Assembly: GCA_934725305.1 (NCBI GenBank)
Contig: CAKVBA010000021.1
Coordinates: 1 to 44,566, forward strand
DNA: 44,566 nucleotides
Origin: an uncultured Parabacteroides sp.
GTDB lineage: Bacteria > Bacteroidota > Bacteroidia > Bacteroidales > Tannerellaceae
Reading direction: 5' to 3'
Shown here: positions 17,182 to 27,900 of the stretch, in pieces
Position numbering within the stretch: the first letter of the stretch is position 1
How the letters are laid out: every line of letters begins with the position of its first letter
The notes under the pieces: generated by a model
Databases searched by the model: none
Told to the model about the DNA's origin: nothing
What the model saw: only the letters and a program-made list of their open reading frames with translations
Program-made: the position numbers and the translations under genes

Positions 17182-17189
17182 AAAAGTAC
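17182..17189 (-). promoter_or_regulatory. Possible internal promoter (-7) before the kinase gene
   Basis: TACTTTTG on the minus strand matches TAnnTTTG and lies 30 bp ahead of the kinase start, in the 43-bp gap after the PP2C stop. No clear -33 element is seen, so it may only be fortuitous. Confidence 0.35.
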
Positions 17190-17195
17190 GTCTTT

Positions 17196-17999
17196 TTATG
17201 CTAATGAATAAAGAAAAGAGAGAAAATTTTGCTTCAAACCAAAGGTTTCTTGCACATTTTGAATCGGTATGATGTAAAATGAAAAATTATCGCGTGTTTT
17301 TTCTTGGCAAGCCTCCGTGATAGCGTCTTTCATCGATTCAGACGAATGGCTCTGCTTGAAAACGGACGAAAGCGAAGAGTTGTCAAAGGGTTCTAATGCG
17401 CCGTCGGTACACATAAACAACACATCGCCAGCTTCCACATCTTGCAATAGATAGACATCGGCCTCCGTGGGGCGTATGCTGCCCTGTATGGCTCTCAATA
17501 TCACGTTTCTTTGGGGATGTACCAAAGCCTCGGCCTCTGTTATCCGGCCTAGCTGAACCCACGAATTCACCAAAGAATGGTCTTCCGTCTGATATTGGAT
17601 CTGACCCTTGCGGAAATGATAGATACGGCTATCACCGATATGCGCCAAAGTGATTCCATTGGTGCCTATATAGATTAGGGTCAAGGTTGTGGCCATGCCT
17701 GTTGCCTCGGGATGGGCCGAGACATAGTCGTCGAAACGTGCCTCTGTATAGCGGATGGCTTTTTGAATAAAATCGGCCGTCGGGTCGCCCTCCAAGAAGA
17801 TGTCGAAATAGACGCTAAGCGATTCGCAAGCCAACGCGCTTGCCACTTCGCCCTTTTCCGCTCCTCCTACGCCATCGCAAACGATAAATAGCTTTCGATC
17901 CGGATCCTCTTTTTCTGGCAAAGGGAAAACCGAATCTTCATTGTTTCGTCTTCTTCCCTTATCACTTACTGCATATGGTTTTCCAATCGTTATGATCAT
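17196..17999 (-). CDS. PP2C-family Ser/Thr protein phosphatase
   Basis: A 267-aa soluble Stp/PrpC-like phosphatase that would reverse the neighbouring kinase's phosphorylations using two Mn/Mg ions. Motifs in order: 'GRRRNNEDSV' (Arg and metal-binding Asp), 'FIVCDGVGGAEKGEVAS', 'GMATTLTLIYI', 'LAHIGDSRIYHF', 'VNSWVQLGRITEAEALVHP', 'DVLFMCTDGALEP' and 'EKTRDNFSFYII' (last metal Asp-Asn). All expected metal ligands are present, so it should be active. It lies 11 bp after the zinc-ribbon-FHA gene and 43 bp before the kinase gene. Confidence 0.93.
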   Translation of the reverse strand: MIITIGKPYAVSDKGRRRNNEDSVFPLPEKEDPDRKLFIVCDGVGGAEKGEVASALACESLSVYFDIFLEGDPTADFIQKAIRYTEARFDDYVSAHPEATGMATTLTLIYIGTNGITLAHIGDSRIYHFRKGQIQYQTEDHSLVNSWVQLGRITEAEALVHPQRNVILRAIQGSIRPTEADVYLLQDVEAGDVLFMCTDGALEPFDNSSLSSVFKQSHSSESMKDAITEACQEKTRDNFSFYIIPIQNVQETFGLKQNFLSFLYSLA

Positions 18000-18010
18000 A
18001 GCACTTTCGA

Positions 18011-18520
18011 TTATTCATTGAACCGGAGCACCGTGTGTCCAATGATGATTTCATCATTATCATTCAACACCACGACCTCGCCTTCTTCTAAGTAATTGCT
18101 ATTATATAACGTATGATTCTTGCTATTATTGTCGGAAAGATAATGCTTATAGCCTCCATCGGCCGTTTTTTTCACCTCTATACGAATATGCTCGCGGCTC
18201 ATGGAGCGGTCTGAGGTGACAATTCGCAAGGTGGCATGAGATGCGTTGGACTGACGCCCCGCCACAATAACTCCCTCGTGCAGGGTGAATGTCTGCTCCG
18301 GTGTGTCGGCATCAGCCAATACGGTCAGGCGGCCTGTGCTTTTCTTCACAGGCTGAAGCACCACCGTATCCGATTCATTTGAACTTTGATCTTCTGAAAG
18401 CAATGAGATAGGAATCGATTGTTTACACTTCGGACACTTGAATGAAGTGATGCCGAGGGGTATTTTCCCCTCGTCAACCTTCAATCCGACATGGCAATGT
18501 GGACATTTTACCGAAATCAT
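18011..18520 (-). CDS. Zinc-ribbon plus FHA domain protein
   Basis: 169 aa. Residues 1-45 are a zinc ribbon with two CPxC pairs ('VKCPHCHVGL' and 'FKCPKCKQSIP'). A Ser/Asp-rich linker with 'ESDTVVLQP' resembles an FHA-recognised phospho-Thr site. Residues 80-169 are an FHA domain ('VIVAGRQSN', 'SDRSMSREHIRIEV', 'LSDNNSKNHTLYNSNYL', 'ILFGH'-like 'EIIIGHTVLRF'). The FHA core Gly-Arg and Ser-x-x-His residues are present. FHA domains bind phosphothreonine, so this is a likely reader or substrate of the operon's kinase. Its start overlaps the end of the acidic-protein gene by 4 bp, indicating coupled translation. Confidence 0.88.
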   Translation of the reverse strand: MISVKCPHCHVGLKVDEGKIPLGITSFKCPKCKQSIPISLLSEDQSSNESDTVVLQPVKKSTGRLTVLADADTPEQTFTLHEGVIVAGRQSNASHATLRIVTSDRSMSREHIRIEVKKTADGGYKHYLSDNNSKNHTLYNSNYLEEGEVVVLNDNDEIIIGHTVLRFNE

Positions 18521-18759
18521 ACCAAAAACGAAATATCAGTGTTGTCCAAACTCATAGAGTCTATATTCAGCATATCCGCATCCGACAACAACACGGTATC
18601 ATCGGAAAGAACGATGAAATCGCTCATATCCTGATCGGCGTCATCGATCATTACGGCATCCAGAAGTCCTCCATCTTCCTCCACGTCAACAACGACAGCA
18701 TCCGACAACAAGGTGTCTTCACTATCTAATGTAACGAATGTGTAATCCTCCTCTCTCAT
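18517..18759 (-). CDS. Acidic 80-aa protein of the kinase operon
   Basis: No known family recognised. The composition is extreme: about a quarter Asp/Glu, only two basic residues (both Arg or Lys near the N-terminus or absent), and rich in Val, Leu and Ser. It contains degenerate internal repeats: 'DSEDTLLSDAVVVD', 'DQDMSDFIVLSDDTVLLSD' and 'ADMLNIDSMSLDNTD', with the core (V/T)LLSDA twice. The many Thr/Ser residues in acidic surroundings could be kinase substrates. A -7 promoter motif lies 33 bp upstream, and its stop overlaps the FHA gene start by 4 bp (ATGA), which supports a translated gene. A function as phospho-acceptor or anti-activator is only a guess. Confidence 0.6.
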   Translation of the reverse strand: MREEDYTFVTLDSEDTLLSDAVVVDVEEDGGLLDAVMIDDADQDMSDFIVLSDDTVLLSDADMLNIDSMSLDNTDISFLV

Positions 18760-18791
18760 ACTTCACTTTGTTTCAAATTTATTTCTGAAAA

Positions 18792-18799
18792 CAAAAGTA
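18792..18799 (-). promoter_or_regulatory. Possible internal promoter (-7) before the acidic-protein gene
   Basis: TACTTTTG on the minus strand lies 33 bp ahead of the 18759 start, within the 123-bp gap between the two halves of the operon. This gap is the longest in the cluster, so a second promoter here is plausible. The -33 element is poor. Confidence 0.45.
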
Positions 18800-18882
18800 A
18801 GTAAAAGTAATTGATTAACAGACTGCTTATACTTTCTTATAATCAAATGTTTGGGATTTCTGTACAAAAGATAGTGTTTTCA

Positions 18883-19545
18883 CTACAAAGAATCATCGCT
18901 GACCCACTTGGCTTTACAGGCCTGATTGAAACATTGCTTGCGGTTGCGCAACGATTCCCAGGGTATTTCGCCCAAAAAAGTGCCACACTTGGGACAGACA
19001 TAGTCTATCTTGAACTGATTGGCCAATGCCTGTAGTTGTTTGGGTGTATGGGCTGCCTGCTTGGCTCCGATATAGATACCTACCGCCGATGCACACGCCG
19101 TGATAAGCAGACTAAAAGCCTTCCATTCCGGTCCCTGCTTACCCCACACGCTGAGCCCCACTCCCAACAGGGCGAGCAGAACAAATGGTAGCGATTGAAA
19201 CAATCTGGCTTTAAACTGATTAGATGATTGAATCTTAACCTTTTCTTGAACATATCTGGCATAGACCTGCTCCAGCTTGGCAAACTCTTCGCTATAGTCA
19301 TTGTTGCTCTTCAGCACCTCCGATAGGGATAGCACATAGTGATTGCCCAAACGTATCTCGCTCGTGAGCACAACCCGCTTCTTCATAATCTGACATCCAT
19401 CCACAAACGTTCCGTTCGTCGATCCCAGGTCTTCCAAAAACAGACATCCGTCACTATCTTTGGTCAAGCGGGCATGATGGCGGCTTACCGAAGCGTCATC
19501 TACCACAAAATCGTTGTCAGCGGCCTTGCCTATCGTTATATTCAT
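18883..19545 (-). CDS. FHA - transmembrane - zinc-ribbon protein
   Basis: 220 aa in three parts. FHA at 1-85 has canonical residues: 'ITIGKAADNDFVVDDASVSR' (Gly, Ser-Arg), 'HHARLTKDSDG' and 'LEDLGSTNGTFVDG'. Two membrane helices at about 120-165 follow ('SLPFVLLALLGVGLSVW', 'AFSLLITACASAVGIYIGA'). A C-terminal cytoplasmic zinc ribbon has 'YVCPKCGTFLGEIPW' and 'CFNQACKAKW'. It would hold a phosphothreonine-reading domain at the inner membrane, near the membrane kinase. It lies 3 bp after the LytTR gene. Confidence 0.88.
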   Translation of the reverse strand: MNITIGKAADNDFVVDDASVSRHHARLTKDSDGCLFLEDLGSTNGTFVDGCQIMKKRVVLTSEIRLGNHYVLSLSEVLKSNNDYSEEFAKLEQVYARYVQEKVKIQSSNQFKARLFQSLPFVLLALLGVGLSVWGKQGPEWKAFSLLITACASAVGIYIGAKQAAHTPKQLQALANQFKIDYVCPKCGTFLGEIPWESLRNRKQCFNQACKAKWVSDDSL

Positions 19546-19548
19546 TAC

Positions 19549-19935
19549 TTATGCATTAAATTCTTCCTCCGGTTTGCCCATCTCCTTTTCCAGCGAGTCT
19601 TTCAACGTCTTCAACGGATCTTTTGAAATAACCAGCTCCCTTGCCTTGCCGTCGCCCGATAGCAACAACAATTTTTGTTTGGGCAGGTTAATCTGCAAAA
19701 TATGATTTTTGTTGATAATATGACTTTTTCCCACACGCATCAAGATGGCATTGCAACCGGCCATCTGCTTTTCTAATATCTCTTCTATTTTTCCAATGTT
19801 AATGGCAAATGTAAATTGTATTCCGTTTGTCAGTAATAGTTTTGTGTAGTTTCTATCAGCTTCAAAGTATAAAATTTGCCCGATTTTTATACGTAATAGT
19901 TCATCTCTCGTCTTAATTATTAAATAACGCTCCAT
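19549..19935 (-). CDS. Stand-alone LytTR DNA-binding regulator
   Basis: 128 aa: a LytTR domain (about residues 8-105; 'RIKIGQILYFEADRNYTKLL', 'FAINIGKIEEIL', 'MRVGKSHIINKNHI', 'LLLLSGDGKARELVISK') with no response-regulator receiver. LytTR domains bind repeated direct motifs upstream of target promoters. It is the first gene of the signalling cluster, 3 bp before the FHA-TM gene. Either it is regulated by the phospho-circuit or it controls the operon; both are inference. The C-terminal tail is Glu-rich. Confidence 0.9.
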   Translation of the reverse strand: MERYLIIKTRDELLRIKIGQILYFEADRNYTKLLLTNGIQFTFAINIGKIEEILEKQMAGCNAILMRVGKSHIINKNHILQINLPKQKLLLLSGDGKARELVISKDPLKTLKDSLEKEMGKPEEEFNA

Positions 19936-19967
19936 ACGTAAATATTGTTTTTCGTTTCAACCAACAA

Positions 19968-19975
19968 CAAAAGTA
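19968..19975 (-). promoter_or_regulatory. Putative -7 element of the signalling operon promoter
   Basis: TACTTTTG on the minus strand is 33 bp ahead of the LytTR start codon. No good -33 hexamer is found, which would fit a promoter needing an activator such as the LytTR protein. The gap 19976-20182 shows no other recognised feature. Confidence 0.5.
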
Positions 19976-20182
19976 CATGTTTTTATTGACTTTTTCACCT
20001 AAATCTCAAAAGAAATTCTCCCTACTTGATCCAACGATACCAAACACTACTAATGTCAAAATCCTATATTATCATACGTATGAGATCTGTTGACATTAAA
20101 AGTTTTGCCATCTACGTTGTCTTTGTTCTCTTAAACCGTTAACAATCCTGCTAAATAACACCAATCAACACTAAGGATACAT

Positions 20183-20545
20183 TTATCCCTTGTTGTTCTT
20201 AAGGATCCTGATGATCAATCGCACCTGATTTTCGTAGTGGGCTTCAGGATTGATTTTGCTGATACGACACTCAAACAGACAATCCCATCCCATCTCAAGC
20301 AACTGAGCGATGGTCTCGTTTTCAGTTTTGGGAATGTAACCGAGCAGATATGTTTCACCCGCTTCGCCCTCTTCTTCCGCCTCATCATATATCACGGCAA
20401 CCGCATTCGGGTCGTAGCGATTATCTGTATCACGCTCGAGTCGCACCACCAAGCCAACCTTCAACCGATCCCACACTTCATCTACGTCATGATATTGACG
20501 ACCTGCCAGGTGACATTCTTTAAAAAACAACTTCTTTGCTTTCAT
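20183..20545 (-). CDS. HIRAN domain protein
   Basis: A 120-aa single-domain protein. HIRAN signatures: 'CHLAGRQYHDVDEVWDRL', 'GLVVRLERDTDNRYDPNAVA' (DNxYDPNAV is the hallmark) and 'YLLGYIPKTENETIAQLLE'. An acidic EAEEEGEAGE insert sits between strands. HIRAN domains in HLTF/Rad5 bind single-stranded DNA 3' ends; stand-alone bacterial versions are thought to be DNA-damage-linked, and ligA downstream fits loosely. Spacing to ligA (172 bp) suggests separate transcription: 20546-20717 contains no promoter I can name for either gene. Confidence 0.85.
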   Translation of the reverse strand: MKAKKLFFKECHLAGRQYHDVDEVWDRLKVGLVVRLERDTDNRYDPNAVAVIYDEAEEEGEAGETYLLGYIPKTENETIAQLLEMGWDCLFECRISKINPEAHYENQVRLIIRILKNNKG

Positions 20546-20717
20546 ATTTTCGTTCTTTTTTAATCGTTATACACTCTTATATTGCAATAGTTTTCTTTTT
20601 GACCGTAAAGAAAAAACGCTATTGTGCACCCTATCTTCACAAGCCCAAAAAGATTGCATCGAATGCGCCCTGGGTCAACTAATCGTAACGCTCGCAAGAA
20701 AATAAATGGAGTAAAAC

Positions 20718-23710
<2,993 letters not shown>

Positions 23711-23733
23711 TCCGTCACGCTCTCTTCATTAAA

Positions 23734-24843
23734 CTATTCACCAAGGTTGTAGCCCCACTCTTTCAGAGCCATGCCCCAGTTCTCTTCTACCGTCTTCACG
23801 GTGTTGTCTTTATAGCTATATTTATTCTTCTTATACCCTTTCTTCTTGTCCAGATAGCGGCCAATGCTCTCTTTCGACTCGGCAAATCCCGGCAAGTCCA
23901 GTTGCTGATAGATGGCCTCGGTCATCGCATAGGCATCCTTCTCAAAGTCTTCGAACTTCACCTCCACCAGATTACCTGCGGGAATCAGATGCTTGTCGGC
24001 CTCGAACTGATAGAACAGACGTTTATAGACCTCGACAAAGTTGGCCGTGAGCTGCTCATCGGAGATGGGTTGCAACATCAGTGGCTTGATGGTGTTGGTA
24101 AAGAAGCTACGTGTGCTCTCGAACACCGTGTAGGGATTGCGCTTCAGATAGATGAACTTGGCATTGGGAAACATCTCGAGTAGCGTCTTCACGCGACCGG
24201 TATGCGGCGGGTTCTTGCTCAGATACTGAGTGCCACCGGTGTTCCACAACGACACCTTGATCAGACGTAGAAAAGTGTCTTTAAACACCTGGCGTTCCTT
24301 CTCCGTGATGGTTTTGTGAATCAAGAAGCGGTCACAATACTCCATCATGCGCTGGGGGAAAAACCAGAAGTTATAATAGGTATAGGGCATCATGTTCGAC
24401 AAGGCAAACTCCTCTTCCTGCGGCAGATCGACCTTCAGCTCCATATTGTCGGTGGGCCGATGGTCGGGCATCAGAAACGACATGTTCTTCTTGAAGAAGG
24501 GCTGACCCCACAACATCAGATGCGGAAACACGGTCTGATAGGTCGTTGTGTAGCCGAAATGCTTATCGCAGGCAAACACGTTGTGCACAAAGGTAGTGCC
24601 ACTACGCCAATGACCCAGGATAAACAACGGATCCATCTCAAGCGGCTTGTCGGCCAGCTTTCTATAGCGTCGCTCTTCCAACGGAGCCAACGCACTCAGC
24701 AGACGGCATACGGCCGTTGTCAACCGGTATTTGCCCTTATAGGCATCGCCTATCTGCTGACGGGCCGTCACCTCCTTGAAGGTAGACCAGTCGGCACCTA
24801 CCAGCGTGTTGATAGGCAATTTATCAAATTCCAATAATCCCAT
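23734..24843 (-). CDS. PAPS-dependent sulfotransferase
   Basis: 369 aa from MGLLEFDKLP; the upstream in-frame ATG at 24921 overlaps cysN and is not family-like. Sulfotransfer_3-type fold: 5'-phosphosulfate loop 'LGHWRSGTTFVHNVF' (about 76-90), 'FKDTFLRLIKVSLWNTGGTQ', 'LSKNPPHTGRVKTLLEMFPN', and the 3'-phosphate motif 'YLKRNPYTVFESTRSFF'. It would transfer sulfonate from PAPS to an acceptor. It lies 26 bp downstream of cysN, whose products supply PAPS. From memory, a Bacteroides thetaiotaomicron enzyme with the same neighbours has been reported to sulfonate cholesterol and other sterols, so this one could be its counterpart; lipid or glycan acceptors remain possible. Confidence 0.85.
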   Translation of the reverse strand: MGLLEFDKLPINTLVGADWSTFKEVTARQQIGDAYKGKYRLTTAVCRLLSALAPLEERRYRKLADKPLEMDPLFILGHWRSGTTFVHNVFACDKHFGYTTTYQTVFPHLMLWGQPFFKKNMSFLMPDHRPTDNMELKVDLPQEEEFALSNMMPYTYYNFWFFPQRMMEYCDRFLIHKTITEKERQVFKDTFLRLIKVSLWNTGGTQYLSKNPPHTGRVKTLLEMFPNAKFIYLKRNPYTVFESTRSFFTNTIKPLMLQPISDEQLTANFVEVYKRLFYQFEADKHLIPAGNLVEVKFEDFEKDAYAMTEAIYQQLDLPGFAESKESIGRYLDKKKGYKKNKYSYKDNTVKTVEENWGMALKEWGYNLGE

Positions 24844-24869
24844 AACAATCTCTCCTTTTTCTCTTTCTC

Positions 24870-26333
24870 CTATTCTGTTATACACTTTACCGAAACACCT
24901 TGGCGGCCCAGCTCTTCGCAAGCTCGGCGCACGGCGTCGTAATGTTCGGGGGCAATGCCCAATGCCGGCAGGTTGAGCACGGCCATAGCATCCTCCGTCA
25001 GCATGTCTTTCACATCCACACGGTCGATGATCATACCAACGGCCGACGTGTTGTTGGTAATCGGGTCGATCAGGATGAATGCTCCGGTCTGCTTATTCTT
25101 CAGATAGGGATCGAAGAAAAGCTCCTTGCCGGTAGTGAACACCACGTTACCAATCTCGTTCAGCTCCAGATGATCGACCGACGAGCGCTCCATGGTGTTT
25201 ACATTCACGCGATAGCGGATGCTATCCACACGTGCACGCGTGGTGTGAGTGGTATGTTTGATATAGAATTGCTTGTTTACATCCATCGGCTCTTCGTCCA
25301 TCCACACCAGCATTGCTTCGAAGTTACGGTCTGTGATGGGCAGATTGTCGGGATGGACCAGCATCTCGCCTCGCGAGATATCAATTTCGTCTTCGAGCGT
25401 GATAGTCACACACATGGGCGGAAAGGCCTGTTCCAACTCTCCTTCGTAGGTAACGATGCTCTTCACTTTCGATGTCTTGCCCGAAGGAAGCGCCATCACC
25501 GTGTCGCCCTTGTGCACGACGCCACTGGCCACCTTGCCCGAGAAGCCGCGGAAGTCCAGGTTGGGACGCAACACATATTGCACCGGATAGCGGAAGTCGG
25601 TATAGTTGCGGTCCAGATCGATGGGCACGGTCTCCAGATAGTCCAACAAGCTGATGCCTCCATACCAAGGAGTGCGGCTGCTCTTCTCCACCACATTGTC
25701 GCCATCCAAGGCCGACAACGGGATGCAGGTCACATCTTCGATACCCAGCGGATCGACAAACCGGTGATAGTCCGACACAATCTTATCAAACACCTGCTGG
25801 TCAAAATCGACCAAGTCCATCTTGTTCACCGCCAACACCACATGTTTGATGCCCAGCAACGACACCAGATAGGTGTGACGACGAGTTTGCGTGATCACGC
25901 CTGTGCGGGCATCCACCAGAATGATGGCCAGATTGGCCGTCGATCCGCCGGTGATCATATTACGCGTATATTGTTCGTGTCCCGGAGTGTCGGCAATGAT
26001 AAACTTACGGTTGTTGGTGCTAAAATAGCGATAGGCCACATCAATGGTGATGCCCTGCTCGCGTTCGGCCTTCAGCCCGTCGAGCAACAAGGCATAGTCG
26101 ATGTGTTCGCCGGCATTGCCCATACGCTTGCTATCGCGCTTCAACGCATCCAGCTGGTCTTCATATAGCTTCTTACTATCAAAAAGCAAGCGGCCGATCA
26201 ACGTAGATTTTCCATCATCCACCGAACCTGCCGTCAACAGGCGTAGCAAATCCTTTTGTTCGTCTCGGTCAAGAAATTCCTTGATAGACAATTTCTGATC
26301 TATATTATTCTTGTTTTCTTCCATTTCTTCCAT
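24870..26333 (-). CDS. cysN: ATP sulfurylase large (GTPase) subunit
   Basis: 487 aa, EF-Tu-like GTPase. G1 '[16 protein letters not shown]' (35-50), G2/G3 '[13 protein letters not shown]' and '[14 protein letters not shown]', G4 '[10 protein letters not shown]', then two beta-barrel domains. With CysD it forms ATP + sulfate to adenosine 5'-phosphosulfate, driven by GTP. No APS-kinase domain is fused at the C-terminus; that function is the separate cysC. The start [10 protein letters not shown] at 26333 lies 7 bp after the cysD stop and is preferred to 26390, which would overlap cysD. Confidence 0.95.
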   Translation of the reverse strand: MEEMEENKNNIDQKLSIKEFLDRDEQKDLLRLLTAGSVDDGKSTLIGRLLFDSKKLYEDQLDALKRDSKRMGNAGEHIDYALLLDGLKAEREQGITIDVAYRYFSTNNRKFIIADTPGHEQYTRNMITGGSTANLAIILVDARTGVITQTRRHTYLVSLLGIKHVVLAVNKMDLVDFDQQVFDKIVSDYHRFVDPLGIEDVTCIPLSALDGDNVVEKSSRTPWYGGISLLDYLETVPIDLDRNYTDFRYPVQYVLRPNLDFRGFSGKVASGVVHKGDTVMALPSGKTSKVKSIVTYEGELEQAFPPMCVTITLEDEIDISRGEMLVHPDNLPITDRNFEAMLVWMDEEPMDVNKQFYIKHTTHTTRARVDSIRYRVNVNTMERSSVDHLELNEIGNVVFTTGKELFFDPYLKNKQTGAFILIDPITNNTSAVGMIIDRVDVKDMLTEDAMAVLNLPALGIAPEHYDAVRRACEELGRQGVSVKCITE

Positions 26334-26340
26334 GATTTTA

Positions 26341-27249
26341 CTAAAAATAGCCCTCACGTTTCTTCTGTTCCATGCTGGCGTCCTGGTCAAAGTCGATCAC
26401 ACGCGTTGTGCGTTCGCTCTTGGTGGTGGTCATCATCTCTTCTACAATCTTCTCAATCGTGTCGGCTTCGCTCTCGACCGCACCGGTCAAAGGCCAGCAA
26501 CCCAATGTGCGGAAGCGCACCTTACGCATCTCTATCTTGTCGCGATATTGTTCCGGCAAGCGGTCGTCATCGGCCATAATCAGGTTACCGTCAATCTCAA
26601 CAATCGGTCGTTCTTTGGCAAAATAGAGCGGCACGATAGGGATATTCTCCAGACGGATATATTGCCAGATATCCAGCTCCGTCCAGTTTGAAAGCGGGAA
26701 CACACGGATACTTTCGCCTTTGTGTACGCGGGCATTGTAGATGTCCCACAACTCGGGGCGCTGGTTCTTCGGATCCCACTGGTGGAACTTGTCGCGAAAC
26801 GAGAAAATGCGCTCTTTGGCACGACTCTTCTCTTCGTCGCGACGTGCACCGCCAAAGGCGGCATCAAACTTATACTTATCCAACGCCTGCAACAGGGCTT
26901 GAGTCTTCATCAGGTCGGTATGCACCTTGCTACCATGGCTGAACGGACCCACTCCGGCACGAAAGGCCTCCATGTTTGATTCAACAATCAGATTCCATCC
27001 ATATTTAGCGGCATAGGAATCACGGAATTCGATCATCTCCTTAAATTTCCACTTTGAATCGATATGCATCAAGGGGAACGGGACTTTTCCCGGAGCGAAT
27101 GCCTTCTCGGCCAAGCGCACCATCACAGAAGAATCCTTGCCAATCGAATAAAGCATCACCGGATTCTCAAATTCGGCCGCCACTTCACGAATGATATGAA
27201 TCGATTCGGCCTCCAGTTCCTGTAAATGACTCAACTTATAATCAGACAT
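26341..27249 (-). CDS. cysD: ATP sulfurylase small subunit
   Basis: 302 aa of the PAPS-reductase-like PP-loop family, adenylyltransferase subunit. Nucleotide loop '[17 protein letters not shown]'. '[16 protein letters not shown]', '[20 protein letters not shown]' and '[13 protein letters not shown]' are characteristic. The C-terminal '[13 protein letters not shown]' and '[14 protein letters not shown]' ends match CysD. It binds CysN, encoded 7 bp downstream, and lies 6 bp behind cysC. Confidence 0.96.
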   Translation of the reverse strand: MSDYKLSHLQELEAESIHIIREVAAEFENPVMLYSIGKDSSVMVRLAEKAFAPGKVPFPLMHIDSKWKFKEMIEFRDSYAAKYGWNLIVESNMEAFRAGVGPFSHGSKVHTDLMKTQALLQALDKYKFDAAFGGARRDEEKSRAKERIFSFRDKFHQWDPKNQRPELWDIYNARVHKGESIRVFPLSNWTELDIWQYIRLENIPIVPLYFAKERPIVEIDGNLIMADDDRLPEQYRDKIEMRKVRFRTLGCWPLTGAVESEADTIEKIVEEMMTTTKSERTTRVIDFDQDASMEQKKREGYF

Positions 27250-27255
27250 ATTTCG

Positions 27256-27891
27256 TTATTGTTTTTTAGTTTCTACTTTTGGTAATATCAGTTCCAGCAG
27301 ACGGTTGACCGACTCTTCGAGGCTCAACACCGATGTATCGAGCGACAATGCCGGATGGGCCGGTGCCTCAAAAGGTGCCGAAATGCCCGTAAACTCTTTT
27401 ATCTCGCCCCGGCGTGCCTTGGCATACAAGCCCTTTACATCGCGCCGTTCACACTCTTCAAGCGGTGTGCTGACATACACTTCCAAGAAATCATCCTCGC
27501 CGATAATGGCCTGGGCCATCTCGCGAAGCTCGTTGTTGGGGCTGATAAAGGCGGCAATCGTGATGATGCCACTATCGACAAACAACTTGCTCACCTCGGC
27601 AATACGGCGGATGTTCTCCACACGGTCGGCGGGCGAAAAGCCCAGGTTGTTGTTGATGCCACTACGGATGTTGTCGCCATCCAAAATGCGGCAGAGCAAT
27701 CCGCGCTTGTGTAGCTCTCGCTCCAGGGCAATGGCAATGGTGCTCTTGCCCGATCCGCTCAATCCCGTAAACCAGACCATCACACTATGTTGGCCCAGTA
27801 ATGCCTCTTTGTCGGCACGCGCCAACATCCTGTCAAAGATGGGATAGACATGGCGCGATTGGCAGTTATCTATATTATTGTATTGTTCCAT
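27256..27891 (-). CDS. cysC: Adenylylsulfate (APS) kinase
   Basis: 211 aa. P-loop GLSGSGKS at 43-50, 'RILDGDNIRSGINNNLGFS' (APS-binding), 'RVENIRRIAEVSKLF', 'AFISPNNELREMAQ', 'VYVSTPLEECERRDVKGLY' and 'FTGISAPFEAP'. It phosphorylates APS to PAPS, the donor for sulfotransferases. The N-terminal 35 residues are slightly longer than in E. coli. Order SLC13-cysC-cysD-cysN-sulfotransferase with gaps of 6-26 bp indicates one transcript. Confidence 0.96.
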   Translation of the reverse strand: MEQYNNIDNCQSRHVYPIFDRMLARADKEALLGQHSVMVWFTGLSGSGKSTIAIALERELHKRGLLCRILDGDNIRSGINNNLGFSPADRVENIRRIAEVSKLFVDSGIITIAAFISPNNELREMAQAIIGEDDFLEVYVSTPLEECERRDVKGLYAKARRGEIKEFTGISAPFEAPAHPALSLDTSVLSLEESVNRLLELILPKVETKKQ

Positions 27892-27900
27892 AATTCAAAT

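Noticed and set aside
24900..26168. A 422-codon open frame on the plus strand
   Set aside because: It lies antisense to cysN, and the residues (many His/Gln/Arg) have no family likeness. High-GC coding DNA often leaves such shadow frames.
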